Of a DNA stretch of 64,000 bases, positions 11,698 through 25,200 are shown one piece after another. Position numbers and translations under genes: made by a program. The stretch comes from Sphagnum magellanicum. Its lineage: Eukaryota > Streptophyta > Sphagnopsida > Sphagnales > Sphagnaceae. Under the pieces are notes generated by a model that saw only the letters and a program-made list of their open reading frames with translations, had not been told where the DNA came from and did no database searches. The DNA is taken from NCBI GenBank assembly GCA_021904315.1, contig CM038915.1, positions 248,001-312,000 of the forward strand, in the 5' to 3' direction. Numbering within the stretch: the first letter of the stretch is position 1; the number at the start of each line of letters is the position of its first letter.

Positions 11698-14082
11698 ATG
11701 AGCTTTCTGGATGTTGAGGCTGGGGGCTTGACTCCCGGCCGTCGGCAACAGGATCCGTCACAGGCGTTAGCGGCGGGTGTGTTCCAGATTAACACTGCCG
11801 TCTCGTCTTTCAAGAAGTTAAGCAATAGTCTCGGCACCCCAAAAGACACGCCTGCCCTGCGTGAGAAACTGTAAGTTTTGTTGGTGACCCACATCGTCTC
11901 CCGCGACCCCTATTGTCTTTACCTTCCTCCGCCTGTCACAAACCCTAATGTTCCTGAAGTTGTTTGGTTCAATTGTGTGACGATCTCTTGGGGTGCAATT
12001 TGTGAAATTTGAATTGTTCGGGACTATAGCTTTGCAAGGCTATGGAAAGAGTTTTAAGGGCTTTTGAATCTGGATCCCGTTTTGATTGATTCTGGTGTTT
12101 TGGTTGATCACAACTCTTCAGCTTTGGGCTCCTCGGACAAAGATGAAGAAATCCTTGGCCCTTGCTGACATCCGAAGTGAGAAATTGCTGCAGGAAGGAG
12201 ATCAGGGGATGATATCTGTGCATGTTTCTATATAGTTGTCTTCAGTTCTTTGATTAGGGTTCAGTTGCACCATCCTTGCAGTTAAAAGTAAGCTTGAGGC
12301 ATGAGAGGGTGGGTATCTGTGGCAGTTAATCTGCTTTACGGGTGTTGTCCATGATCATTTCATCAACCAGAGTTGTGCACTTTTGTCTTATTTTGTGTTC
12401 ACCTTCATAATCAGCATGTGTATTTGCAATTTGTAGGCACAAAACTCGACAGCACATAGGTCAATTGGCAAAGGAAACTGGAGCCAAGCTGAAATCTGCC
12501 AGTGAGCGTGATCATAACAATGCCACTGTAAGCAATGCTTTAATTTGTATGCCCTCTCAGTTTTTATTCTTGATGTCAGAAACTGAGCTTGCTCTGCACT
12601 GTTAAATATACAACTCATCCAGATGAGGTTTTAATACAAATGACAATCATGAAGGCACAAACTCAACCTTGAGTGGGAGGTTGTTTTGAGTCTGCAGGCT
12701 ACAAAGAGGGTGAGTGATGCAAAGTTGGCCAAGGATTTCCAGGCAGTTCTTGTTGAATTCCAAAATGCCCAAAAAATTGCTCAGGATCGGGAAAAATTCT
12801 ACATTCCATTTGTTGCTCAAGCGGTCCTTCCTACAAGGTAAAATACAAACTCTGGATGTGGTGTTCAATTCTGACGAGTGTTGTTCTAATCTCTAGAACA
12901 CTCTTCTTACTTTAGATTTTTAGTTTGTGCGTTCTTCAGGAGTTGGTTCCATTTTGATGTCTTTTAGCCTCTTCATCTTGTGCTTTGTGCTGCAGTCAAT
13001 TCTCTGGTGAGTTTAAGCTGATGCCTGAAGATAATCAGGAGCAGCGAGCTCTGTTTGCTGAGCAAAGAAGGTATGTGAGCAAATTGTTCATGAACTGATT
13101 TGTGCAACCAGGTTGTCAACAATGACCTGAGAGGGTGTGTGTGTAGGTGTGCAAATGCAAGTAGGTGCTGTCCATTGTAATAATCTCAGGAAGACACTAT
13201 ATGTAGCAACCTCTGGTTTGTTTCTGCATGCATGTGCAAGAACTGCCTATGCAAGATGTCGTTAGCTATTGTGTATATCTATGTTGTATTTATTGTCTTC
13301 TGATGGGTTGAATTTGAATATATGCAGACAAGATTTCCTCCAGTTGGAAAATGAAGTTGTATTCAATGAAGCAGTGATTGAGGAGAGAGAGCAAGGCATT
13401 CGGGAGATTCATCAGCAGATTGGTGAAGTCAATGAAATTTTCAAAGACTTGGCTGTCCTTGTCAATGAACAAGGATACATGATAGGTGAGTGTCCATGCA
13501 TGTACTTCTGTTTCATGTTTTTCCTTCAAAATCTCTGAACTTTCTCACCAGCAGTGAACAAGCATTAGCCAGCTGGACCTGATTGTGACTTGCAGTTTTC
13601 ATTGTTTATGATGATTCCTGGAGCTCTGGAAAGGAAAGAAGCTGACAATGGTGTGGCCCTCGCTCTGCAGATGACATTGACTCACATATAGAAAGTGCAC
13701 ATTCTGCTACAGTTCAGGGTAACCGCCAACTTGTCAAGGCAGTGAAGAGTCAAAAGTCTGGAGCATCCATTGTGAGCATTACTCACCTTCATGGTTTTTT
13801 CGTTTGCACATGATCCTTAGGCAAAATATGTAGTGGTTTTGGCCAAAGTTTAGTTGGTATCAGAAGTGTTTGGAAGAGGGCACATTGACATGTTTACAAA
13901 CATCTGTATTAGCAGACAATCAAGGTGGAGACCATGGAAATACATCAAGTTTTGGAGTTGTAGCAGAGATGAAATTGCATGAGTATTAATTTGGAATCTT
14001 ATTGTAAATGATGCAGACATGTTGGATTTTGGTGATTGTGAGCGTGGCACTGCTGCTGTTCATTGTCTTCATGGTTCTATAA
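11698..14082 (+). CDS. SYP2-like: SYP2-class Qa-SNARE (vacuolar/prevacuolar syntaxin)
   Basis: Seven exons join in phase with GT-AG borders: 11698-11870, 12437-12527, 12698-12837, 12996-13070, 13328-13485, 13671-13771 and 14017-14082, giving 267 residues, close to Arabidopsis SYP22 (268). The N-terminus ([10 protein letters not shown]) and the block [20 protein letters not shown] match plant SYP2 proteins. An N-terminal helical region covers about residues 25-130. The SNARE motif covers about 178-240, with [19 protein letters not shown] and the ionic zero-layer Gln at 208 (VNEQGYMID). A single C-terminal membrane anchor spans about 247-266. Known role: a target SNARE for fusion at prevacuolar and vacuolar membranes. 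It is complete with no lesion. A MITE and a 73-bp tandem repeat lie upstream. Confidence 0.95.
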
Positions 14083-16186
14083 TCTTCACTAAGATATCTT
14101 CTCCATCCTGGTTGGGGTTGGTTCAATGCCACAAATAGTGGAGGTGGTGGTTTACATCATCTGCACTTTCATTAAACTTGTATCATGATCTTCTAAGATC
14201 CCAGCTTAGTTTTTTAAATTGCTTTTATCTAACCTAGTGCATTTGCAACTTGTTATCCTGTGAATCAGGGTGTACATAAGGGCTCAAGCTCCTTCACCTT
14301 CTGCTATTTAACTTCAGAACTATATGAATTACTGTAGCAGAGTTTCCACATTCCTTTCATCCAAAATATTTTGACTTTTAGGCTTCATGCAAATTGATAT
14401 TGGCTTGCCAAGTTAGTCAATATCAAGATGCACCAAACTCCTGGGTGTAGTGTTTAGGTATTCTACTGTTCACAGGATCGAGTTATCATCTGCTGTTTTG
14501 CCTGCTTATCACATTGCCTCTTCTTCTCCTTAAGATGGACAAAGCAAGAAAAATAGCTTCATTGTGGGCAATACTGAAGCTGCTTTGGTTTAATTTTGCA
14601 CACACAGTATTCAGTGGCATTCATGGGAACCGCTTATGTTTCATCACAGGTCCCTGACAAGGAATGAGTACTGGTTTGTATGTTTTGTTTTTCCAGTTAG
14701 CCTTTCTTGTCATCATTTATAACCAGCTCTTTGATCACTGTGAGGTTCCAGTGTGAAGATCAATATTTGTACAACAGCATTGTTTTCACATTGTTTTGGT
14801 TATTATGTTGGTTGATACATAGTCTCAAGCATTGATTTGTCTATGTTTTGAATTAGGGTTTTTAGTTGGAAGCTCGCAAGTGGCATTTGTAAACAGTTTT
14901 GTTATCATGTGCATTTCATTTGGCATGTGTGATTTCAGTTTCAGTCCCTTTTTTGAGTGTGTTGAACATTTCTTATGTATGACTCAAAAAGTTGGAATTG
15001 AATTCTTTTTTCTTTTTGTTTTAGTTTCAATGCGTTAGGGGGTAAACTATTAGTAGTTATTTGAGAATTGAGACAAGTTAACTTACACACTTTGTTACCA
15101 CAGTTTAGGTTTCCAAGTGGTGCTATAGCAAAACAATTGAACAAAGGGTTAGGCAAAGCGTATTGAAATTAAATGACTTCGAATGCATTGATGTATTTGT
15201 AGTGTGGAATTGAATGCAGTGAACTAGCCCCTAATCTCCTTTGATGTTTAAAATCAAGTGAAATATCATTAGATATTTTCATTTGGAGACTGGACGTGGA
15301 ATTGTCATCTTGACTTTCTATGTCACCAAAACATTAAACATGTAATTTTCCTTGATGGAAATAAAATGTTTTTTCAAACAATAAATATTTTGGTTGTTTA
15401 TTTTGCCATTAAAATGGTTGCTCCCATTGAAGAGGTTGCAAAATTATTTGGTCTTATCTGATGATATGCATAAATGCTAATGAATTTACCAGCTTTTTTT
15501 CTTTGGTATGAAAGCCTCTTGTTCTTGGTGAATGCAATCAGGCCATGTGTTTCATGACCCATAAGCAATGGGAAGGCTCTTTGAGCAAGTACCCACTGAC
15601 AAGGTTATCCTAAAGCAACAATTGGCTATTATCTCACATGGGTATTCTTCACACACTACATCCTGTGGTGAGGTACTTAGTGTTACTCACTGCTGATCAA
15701 TTCAAGTCCATTATTTGCACCAAGATTCAAATGCAAAATACAGCTAAAACTGAGAAAGTTATGATGGAATAAACTATCTGGGAGAACAAGGTGCAAGTGA
15801 TTGCAAAAGGAAGCCATTCTTGCTTCCAGATTAATCTTGAATAATACTTAAAAATTTGCCATACTAATGATGAAATAAAGATACCTTCAATCTACTGCAA
15901 TGTCTGAATCTAACAGCATGACTTGCCTTACAAGCAGCCATGCCTATATGGGAGGTTTTGGGTTTCTGCCAACATCTGTAATTTCCAAAATCACATCAAA
16001 GAATCCTATTGCTGAAGTAAATTCACAAAAAGGTGAAAAATGAAGCGACAATTGCATTCTAATCAATATGGTCTGGAACCCCCTCTAAATAGAGTTCAAG
16101 AGACCAAGGCAAGTGAGAAGGCTTGTGATTGCCAAAATGGATTCACTACCCAAGCAGCAATTCCCCATAAAAGTACATGAATTAGT
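14083..16186. other. Intergenic region between convergent genes
   Basis: This stretch separates the 3' ends of the syntaxin (+) and GNAT (-) genes and will include both 3' UTRs. It is AT-rich, with no supported exon and no clear repeat. Confidence 0.6.
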
Positions 16187-18147
16187 TTAGGTTGATATGG
16201 GTGTCTGAATTCTCTTGTGCAACAGAAGACGGCGTGGACGTGACAGCATTCTAGCATGTGACACAGTCTCTTCCTTCTCATATAGGAATCCACCTTTGGT
16301 GTACAGCATCATTGCTGCCTGATTATTTGCCACTACATGTACATACAGATCAGTCACACCTGTTTTTCCAAAACAGAAATCACAAGTTGTCAGAAAAATC
16401 TGCAAGAAAATCCAGGAGACCTAACTTTTTTTCCCCTAGTTTCCTGCTTGCATCAAATCCTTGGAATGTGTTGATAGACTTCAAGCTTCTTGAGATGAAA
16501 CTGTGAATTTAATAGACTTGGAGAGAGACACAGAAATATACCCCAAAGTTGTGCAACTTCTTGTGCCCTTTGCAGAAGGGCTGCCCCAATACCTCGCTTG
16601 CGGACTTGTGGTGCCACACAAACATTTGAGAGGTAACCTCTTTTTTGCTCTGCTTCTCCATCCTACAGACACACTCTTTGCATTATATAAACTGAAACAA
16701 GAATTGCACATAATTGAAACTTGAATGTGAGCATGTACAACTCACTCACTGAGCTGAACTGGGGATCCATTACAACATGTTGTTCACTGAGCATGTTGTC
16801 AGGATTTGTCTGCAGCACATACCTTAGGGTGATCACCACTCAGCTCTCCTGGGAGTTGAAGTCCTTGATTCAAATCAAGGGATCCAACAACTGAATGTGC
16901 TTCATCATTTGCCAGAACAACCTGCAAATGCTTGAAACTCAGACTATTTGCCAGAAGCACCCTGCAATAATCCTTGCATTATATGTTTGCAAATGCAGAT
17001 TTGACATCTATCAAGGCTTGGAATACTTCTGCTGCTGTGCCCTGGAATGTACTCTGAGCTTGAACCTAAAGGGGCACAGCAGACTTCCCTTGAGAATACA
17101 CACTGACCTTACAAGAAGGGTTCAGGGAGAGGCTGCTGTCAGCAAGCTCCAAGAGCAGGCAATGAGCCCAGACTTTCCTTGAGAATATAGACTGACCTTA
17201 CAGGAAGGGTTCAGGGAGAGGCTGCTGTCAGCAAGCTCTGAGAGTGGACACAGGGCAATGATGCACGCAACACGCTTGTATCCTTGCTCCAGGCCAGCTA
17301 CTTTTGATGTGAGAGCACTGCATTCATCTTCTGCTTTCATTTTTTGGTGCAACTACCCCAACCACCATCTCTTCCCCTATCAGCAAATCAAACCTTTCTC
17401 AATCTTCACACATCCCTCATCAAGACCAAAGAAACAGAGCGGACCAAAGAAAGTCCAAAGCTCTTAGATGTTGCAAGGCCATCTCAAGAGAAGAGCTGCA
17501 ACATGTTTTACCTTCTCCACTGTTGTGCCCACTGCTGAGACGTAAGCTCAGATTCTCTGACTCCAAAATCGAGCAAGCAAAAGAAATCACAAAAAAAAGA
17601 GCAGAGATGAAAAGGCAGAGAGAGCTTGTACCTTAAGAGCTTCTTCAGAGCGTCCTTCAGGGTAAGTGTAGAAACACATTGCTCTCAAGTAGGCTGCAGC
17701 TCGCAGGTGTTCTGGTGACTTTCCTTCCTGAAACACAACCACTTCTCGTAGTGACGGCCGGATTGCAAGCTTCCCCAACACGGTTTCCTTCTTCACAGCA
17801 AAGCCATTTTGCTTCAGTTCTTTCTCGACTGTGGAAGGGCTCGCTCGAGGCGTAATAGCCCTTGTGGCTGCTGCACCGCTATTTCTCTTACACCTATCTA
17901 AAAACCCACAGGGAGATGAAAGCTGGGGTGGAAGAAGGGAAGGTTGGCGAGAATACAAAACAGGAAATCCATAATCTCTACTTGTTCTGGATTGTTTACA
18001 CACCAGCGGAAGGAAGCTCTTGATCCGTAATCCAAACTGTTGTCGTCGTCGTCCCTCTTCTTGTTGTTGTCGAGAATTACAGGAAGAGAACTTGATAAAT
18101 CCTGAACTCAAATCTCTTCCCTGCTGTAGTAGACAAGGGCTTGTCAT
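16187..18147 (-). CDS. Plastid-targeted GNAT-family N-acetyltransferase
   Basis: Five exons join in phase on the minus strand: 18147-17632, 17352-17197, 16921-16823, 16662-16542 and 16359-16187, giving 354 residues. The first 90 or so residues are rich in Ser, Arg and Gln and look like a chloroplast transit peptide. The GNAT fold follows: a strand carrying VVGSLDLNQG (exon 3), then NVCVAPQVRKRGIGAALLQRA with the acetyl-CoA pyrophosphate loop R278-K-R-G281-I-G283 (exon 4), and the C-terminal GVTDLYVHVVANNQAAMMLY block (exon 5). Known relatives acetylate protein N-termini and lysines in plastids. The second exon starts TTG-CAC, so it is joined only by splicing. The exon 2 donor lies inside an 89-bp-period duplication (separate entry). 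Confidence 0.88.
17081..17238 (-). repeat. Tandem duplication spanning the GNAT exon 2 donor
   Basis: A 69-bp segment at 17170-17238 recurs at 17081-17149 with about five differences (period 89 bp). On the gene strand the unit holds the end of exon 2 (ELADSSLSLNPSCK) and its donor AAG|GTCAGT, so a second near-identical exon end and donor lie inside intron 2. Use of the first donor keeps phase with exon 3. Reading on to the second donor meets an in-frame stop. Confidence 0.85.
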
Positions 18148-21114
18148 CTTTCCTTCAGCCCACTCCCTCCTCCTCTTCCTCCTCCCTTTCTTCTGCGACA
18201 GAACAACCTCTTCACCAACAACAGCCTTTCGTTCCTCCCCAAAATTCCTTGAACACAGAACTCCAGCTGCTGATCTTCTTCACAAATCCACACTCGTGGT
18301 CTCTACCAAACCTAAAGCTTAGTAACAACAACCCCATGCATCTCTCTGCTCCCGCTTCTTCCCCATCCTCCAAATTCCGTCGTTCAGCTGAACTATCTTC
18401 CTCCTTTTCCTCCAAGAGAACCCAAAGATGGGTCCCAGTGCTGCTACTTTCATGAGATCGACAGCTGCACCGAAAGTGGAAAACGAAACTCCTAGATTCC
18501 TGGTCAAATCCGACAGCGCATTCTTAAGAACCAGAGCTGCAATCTCTGAACTCCAAATCTCTGAACTCCGAGACACACAAGAGAGAGAGTCCGAGAGATC
18601 GAGAAAATGGATAATGATGAGTGAATCAAAATTCCGTCACAAAAATTTCCATCAAACACACGCCTTGAAAACTCGCAGTTTTATCCGTTGCAATCGATTC
18701 GCTGCCCCTGTTTTTTGTTTTTTTTGGTTTTGTTTTTGGGTATATCTCTCCCTCGAAGATGCTGTTGCGCATTTGCACGCAACTTACCGGATCTTGGAAA
18801 CCATCCAGGCTTGCACCAACAGACGGTCGCCGATCCAATGACCAACGAGTTCACATGGACACAGATTGTCAATTGGCAATCGACTGCAATATTGCACAGA
18901 ATCAGGGGCGAAAGATGGCGGCAACAACGCTTACACCGTAAGAATTCCCAGCTATCCATCAGTCTTAACAAACTAGAACTGCCAGAAACGTGAGCAATTC
19001 ACGGACGTCGAATTTCTCTTCAACAAGCTTGCGTGGGACACAAGCGCTTCGCAGTGATTTATTTATTTTTCCTCAGATTCTTCTATGGCTCGCAACTTGC
19101 ACGCTTGCATTCCGAGGAATTTATTTTTTCTGGATGAGAAATTTCATCAGATTTCGGCAAGAGCATCCCTATCTGCAAATGCAAATTACATACCTATCCA
19201 GTACATCTCGAGAATCAAACTGCAATTCTGCTAATTGCAAGCCGCCAATTGCCATTGCTCGTAGAGTGTCAAATCTGCTCAGAAACCTTGATGTCGCACA
19301 TTGGATTTTGTCCTGCTCAACGTGAGAGAAACATTGCAAAAACAGCCAGAAGCATATCCAGATCTCTCTCCTCTTGCAATGCTCTTTCTGAATTCAATAC
19401 AATCAACATCAAATTTTCTTCATGTTTTGTATTGCATTTCAAAGGAGAGAGTCCAGGTTTCAGACAATAGTCATACTTGTGTCTCCTCGTTCTTCATCAA
19501 ACTATGAAGTGGGAGTTTCCCAGTTCTGTATGTAAACAACTCCTTGTGATGCTCTGGCTAGATCATCAAATCAATCAGATCACTTGCAAACCTTTTTTTC
19601 ATGAGCTGTTCTGGATTCAACACAATCAAACATAAATTTTTATCCTCTTTTTTCACATTTCAAAGAGTACTTCAACACTAGGATGATTACAAGATATGAA
19701 TGCCACCTGCAATGGACATTGTGCTGCACTGTTTGAAACTTTTTCTTATTGAGACCTCTCAACTCACTCCTGTTCTAAGTCAGACCTTTCCAAACAAATT
19801 CAATAAAGTTTTCCTTTTAATGCAGCTTTGAACTAGGTACTTCAAAGTTCAACCCATATGACAATTGGAAGATAGATCAGCTTCAGAGGGTGCTCAGAGA
19901 ATCTTACAACGCTTGAACAAATTTTGAACGTCTATTAGCACTCAAATACTTGTGAGCATTGAACTAATAGAAATACTTCTCGAAGTTAGAATCCACAATT
20001 GGTTTCTACAATGCCACATAAGAAATTGAATTATGAAAAACATCAGTTATAATAAAACAAACTGAAGTTACTAGGGCAGCTAGGCCAGTCACCAAACACT
20101 TAGTGTCACAGAAGCACGAATTCATAAATATCCTTGGGTTGCTTTTGGAGCTCAACTAAATGCTGTAGCCCTCCACCTGGGGCATTGAACACCACACAAA
20201 TCACTCAAATCTGTCAAGAAAGGACCAAGATACAGCCTTTAGAAGTTAAGGGGGTAAATATTTGGTGATAGTCGTTAAGACGGTTTTTGTTTTTAGAGCT
20301 TAAGATCTTTGAACGTTGGTCTATTGCTGCCAATGGAGTTCAAAGATGTTTTTGGTTCAGCTTTAGTTTACACACACAAAAGTTTTTTTAATCACTTAAA
20401 TTGGATTAAAAATGAGGAAAACATACAGTTTGAAAGTAATGGGTCTAATGGCTTTTTTCTCTTTAGACAAGCATTTGCTCCTGCTTTTTCTCTCTGGACG
20501 CTCTTATTGCTTCTCCCTTGTCTCTGGAGTTCAGTGATGCTTTGTAAACCTTCACTTGACACACATGGCCATTGACATCTCTTCAAAAGAACTAGAAATG
20601 AAGGCATGGCAACTGATTATTGATAGTGTTCTGTTCAATGATAATTGCAGTTACCCTAATGGTGATAAGACTCTGGAACCATGAATTTGCAGCAACTCCT
20701 ATTTAAGGCAAAGCTTGACAAAAGACAGTTTTCTTTAAGTTTTGCTGTAATGGTCTAATGAGCACTGCAGCCCACAGTTTGGAACATATGGAGTCCAGTG
20801 AAAATATTTTACTACTCCTCAAAAATAGGTTCAAGAAAACAAAACAAAGATGAAAAGAGAATCCAGGTATCCTGGTGAAACAATTTTGCCATATTAAATG
20901 TTCCTTAGTTATGAACCTTCCTTTGCTCTCTTGCCACCAGAAAGGTAGCACGTTGACAACTGGACCCCATGTGTTCCACTCTAGAAATGCGCTCGGGAAA
21001 TGTCCTACACCAATCTACTACAATAAAGGCAGCAATCCTCAACAGTGTATGCAGTCTCATTCCTCCCTACATGCTAGTTTTCCTTCAACCTTTGACTGAA
21101 AAAGGCAAGACCAC
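18148..21114. other. Intergenic: GNAT 5' region and RPL11 3' flank
   Basis: The GNAT 5' leader probably lies in 18,148-18,900, where many short open frames overlap on both strands with no shared protein logic. From 19.5 to 21.1 kb the DNA is AT-rich with no exon I can support. Confidence 0.55.
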
Positions 21115-23071
<1,957 letters not shown>

Positions 23072-23279
23072 GACGAAGAGCTGCGGCAGCAGGTCTGGCG
23101 ATGGCGGCGCGAGAAAACAACGTAGAGAACGAACTGCGCATTACGCCTTGCGTTTTGCAGCAGTTCTGATATCCCCCGTTCACACTCAGACGCCCTAATT
23201 TTTTTATATCGTGTTCACACTGCAACGACAAGACAAACTGGACCAAAACTATACCTCTCATTTTCAATCAGGAAAAAAT

Positions 23280-23445
23280 TAAAGAAAAAACCCTTGCGGC
23301 ATCCACGGCCGCGCTCACAGACCCGGGCACCCGGACCCGTTGAGACGTCATCAACGCGCGCGCGCGGCGAAGCCCGCGGTCTACGGCGCAGGCTGAGCGC
23401 GGGCGGGAAGCTCCACCGGACCCGGGATCCCTGGGCGGGGATTGG
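23280..23445 (-). promoter_or_regulatory. CpG-rich block upstream of RPL11
   Basis: This is the most GC- and CpG-rich stretch in the window, with CGCGCGCGCGGCG, repeated CCCGG and CCGCG, and a GACGTCA palindrome-like bZIP core near 23,345. It starts about 210 bp upstream of the RPL11 ATG in otherwise AT-rich DNA, so it is probably the core promoter. It lies between the divergent RPL11 and coiled-coil genes. Confidence 0.5.
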
Positions 23446-25200
23446 CACCTAAACCAGAAGGGGGCAGTTTAACTTTTTTTTGCATTCTTGAAAAAAGAAC
23501 AAAATAGGACTTATTAATAGCCACTAAACATAGTATGTTTAGCATTACTAGCCAAATAATTCTTTTTTTTGAACAGCGTGGTTTGCGCGATTCCAAAATT
23601 GGTTGTCAATTGCGCCCAATTTGTTGGCTCGACCTGCAAAAGGGAGGGACTAAGGAACCATGTAATTTTCATTCGGTTACACATTTGAGAATGTTCACCA
23701 GGTGTTAGTTACTCTGAACTCATGTTTTGTGAAGTTCGGCCAAAGTGAACCAGTGTAGACTAATACCCCATTAAGGATGATGGTTGGTAAGTGATCACGA
23801 TACAGTTTTCTGTTGGGTTGGTTCCAGTTCCCTAGCTAACCAGGGTGGTTAGCTCCGTTTCTTTTTTTAACAACCTGCACAACCTGCAGGTAACCTGCTT
23901 GTGGGTTGTTAGTAGGTAGTAAAGACTTCCCTCACCTATAAACTATGAACCATCTACTTACTTAGTATCACTTACTTTTTTTAACCTATATGTAGTCATT
24001 TCTTACACAATGGTTTACCAGGGTGAACTGGATAGTAATTGAGCTGAGGTTCATCCATATCCGAGTCACAACGGGGGGTATCCAGTGGATGGTGCGCTGA
24101 TGGGTCCTGGTTCACTATGGCTGTGAACTTCATCCACCATTTCTTATTTTAACTGTTTGCTGGTTTGATCTTGGTTGCCATAAGGGGGCAAAGCCATTGC
24201 TATGAGCAACTTATTTTTATCGCACCACTAGGAAGGCGGAAGGGAGAAGGGAATCGATCTCCAGACCTCCTGCGTTTATTTACAACTTGCTTGCCATCAA
24301 TCTGCTCTGTATTTTGATGCGTTGTGTGCGATATCGTCGGCTGCTCCTTCGGTTTCGCTCGACGCTTTGGAGCTTTGGAGATCGTCATCCCGTCATATGG
24401 ATCATGGAGGACGTGATCGTCAGCTTTGCCTCTTCTTCTCCGGTACCTTGAGTCTCCACCCCATCTCGCAATTTTTTTCTCGGTGTGGAAATTTGTTTGG
24501 CTTCTCTTTAAACACAAAGATTCAAAATTTTGAGGGGAGATTCTTCGCCGGTCATCGCTATATTTTATGCGCGAATTCGTTTTGCGGTTCTGCGAACTAC
24601 AGCATTGTATAAACAAGAAGCAATGTAGTCGACACAACCAGTCAGTCAGCCAGTCATTGTGAGCTTCTCGAACAAATATGTAGGGGGGGAATTTTCCGAA
24701 TCTGTTGAGTTTCGCTAATTCTAGAGCTTATAACACTCCTGGAGGAGAGAAACTAGACAACAGAAGCTCTTAGAGTGGTCTTGCTACTTTCGGGAGGATC
24801 TCCTTGTCGGGACACTCTGTAATTCCTCGTTGTCGCTTGAGCAAGTTCAAGCTAAATGGCTAGTGGTTCGTGCCCATGACCACCTTGCAAATCACACCGG
24901 GTCATGGATGCTAGATGGTAGAGAGTAGTCATCCGAGGTACGTGTTGATTTCTCTTAGCAAATGCCAAACTAAAGCTTGTCATATCATTGCACAGTTGAA
25001 TAACTATTCATGCCATATGTACACTGTGAGCTCTACATTTCGAGCATTGTTGAATTGTAAATTACGTCTACGGTTTCTGAACTCTGTCACATAGCCTGCT
25101 CAAAAATATTGCACATGTTGCCACAACCAGACTGTGAGAATGGAGGTCCCTCACATGAAACCAGTGTGTGGATTCATGGTCTCACAGACTGAGCAAGTCA
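23446..25200. other. Divergent intergenic region and probable 5' leader of the coiled-coil gene
   Basis: The first half is AT-rich with no gene. From about 24,200 to 24,640 the composition is gene-like with more CpG, and an antisense open frame of 145 codons is present but looks fortuitous. A noncoding first exon of the downstream (+) gene may lie here; no splice junction can be proved. Confidence 0.45.

Noticed and set aside
11491-11894. Two minus-strand open frames over the syntaxin 5' end
   Set aside because: They overlap the first syntaxin exon in antisense and have no recognisable content.
18428-18841. 137-codon plus-strand open frame
   Set aside because: It overlaps several other frames in the GNAT upstream region, has no homologous look and no splice continuation.
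24200-24637. 145-codon minus-strand open frame
   Set aside because: Basic low-complexity sequence with no domain. It lies opposite the probable 5' leader of the coiled-coil gene.
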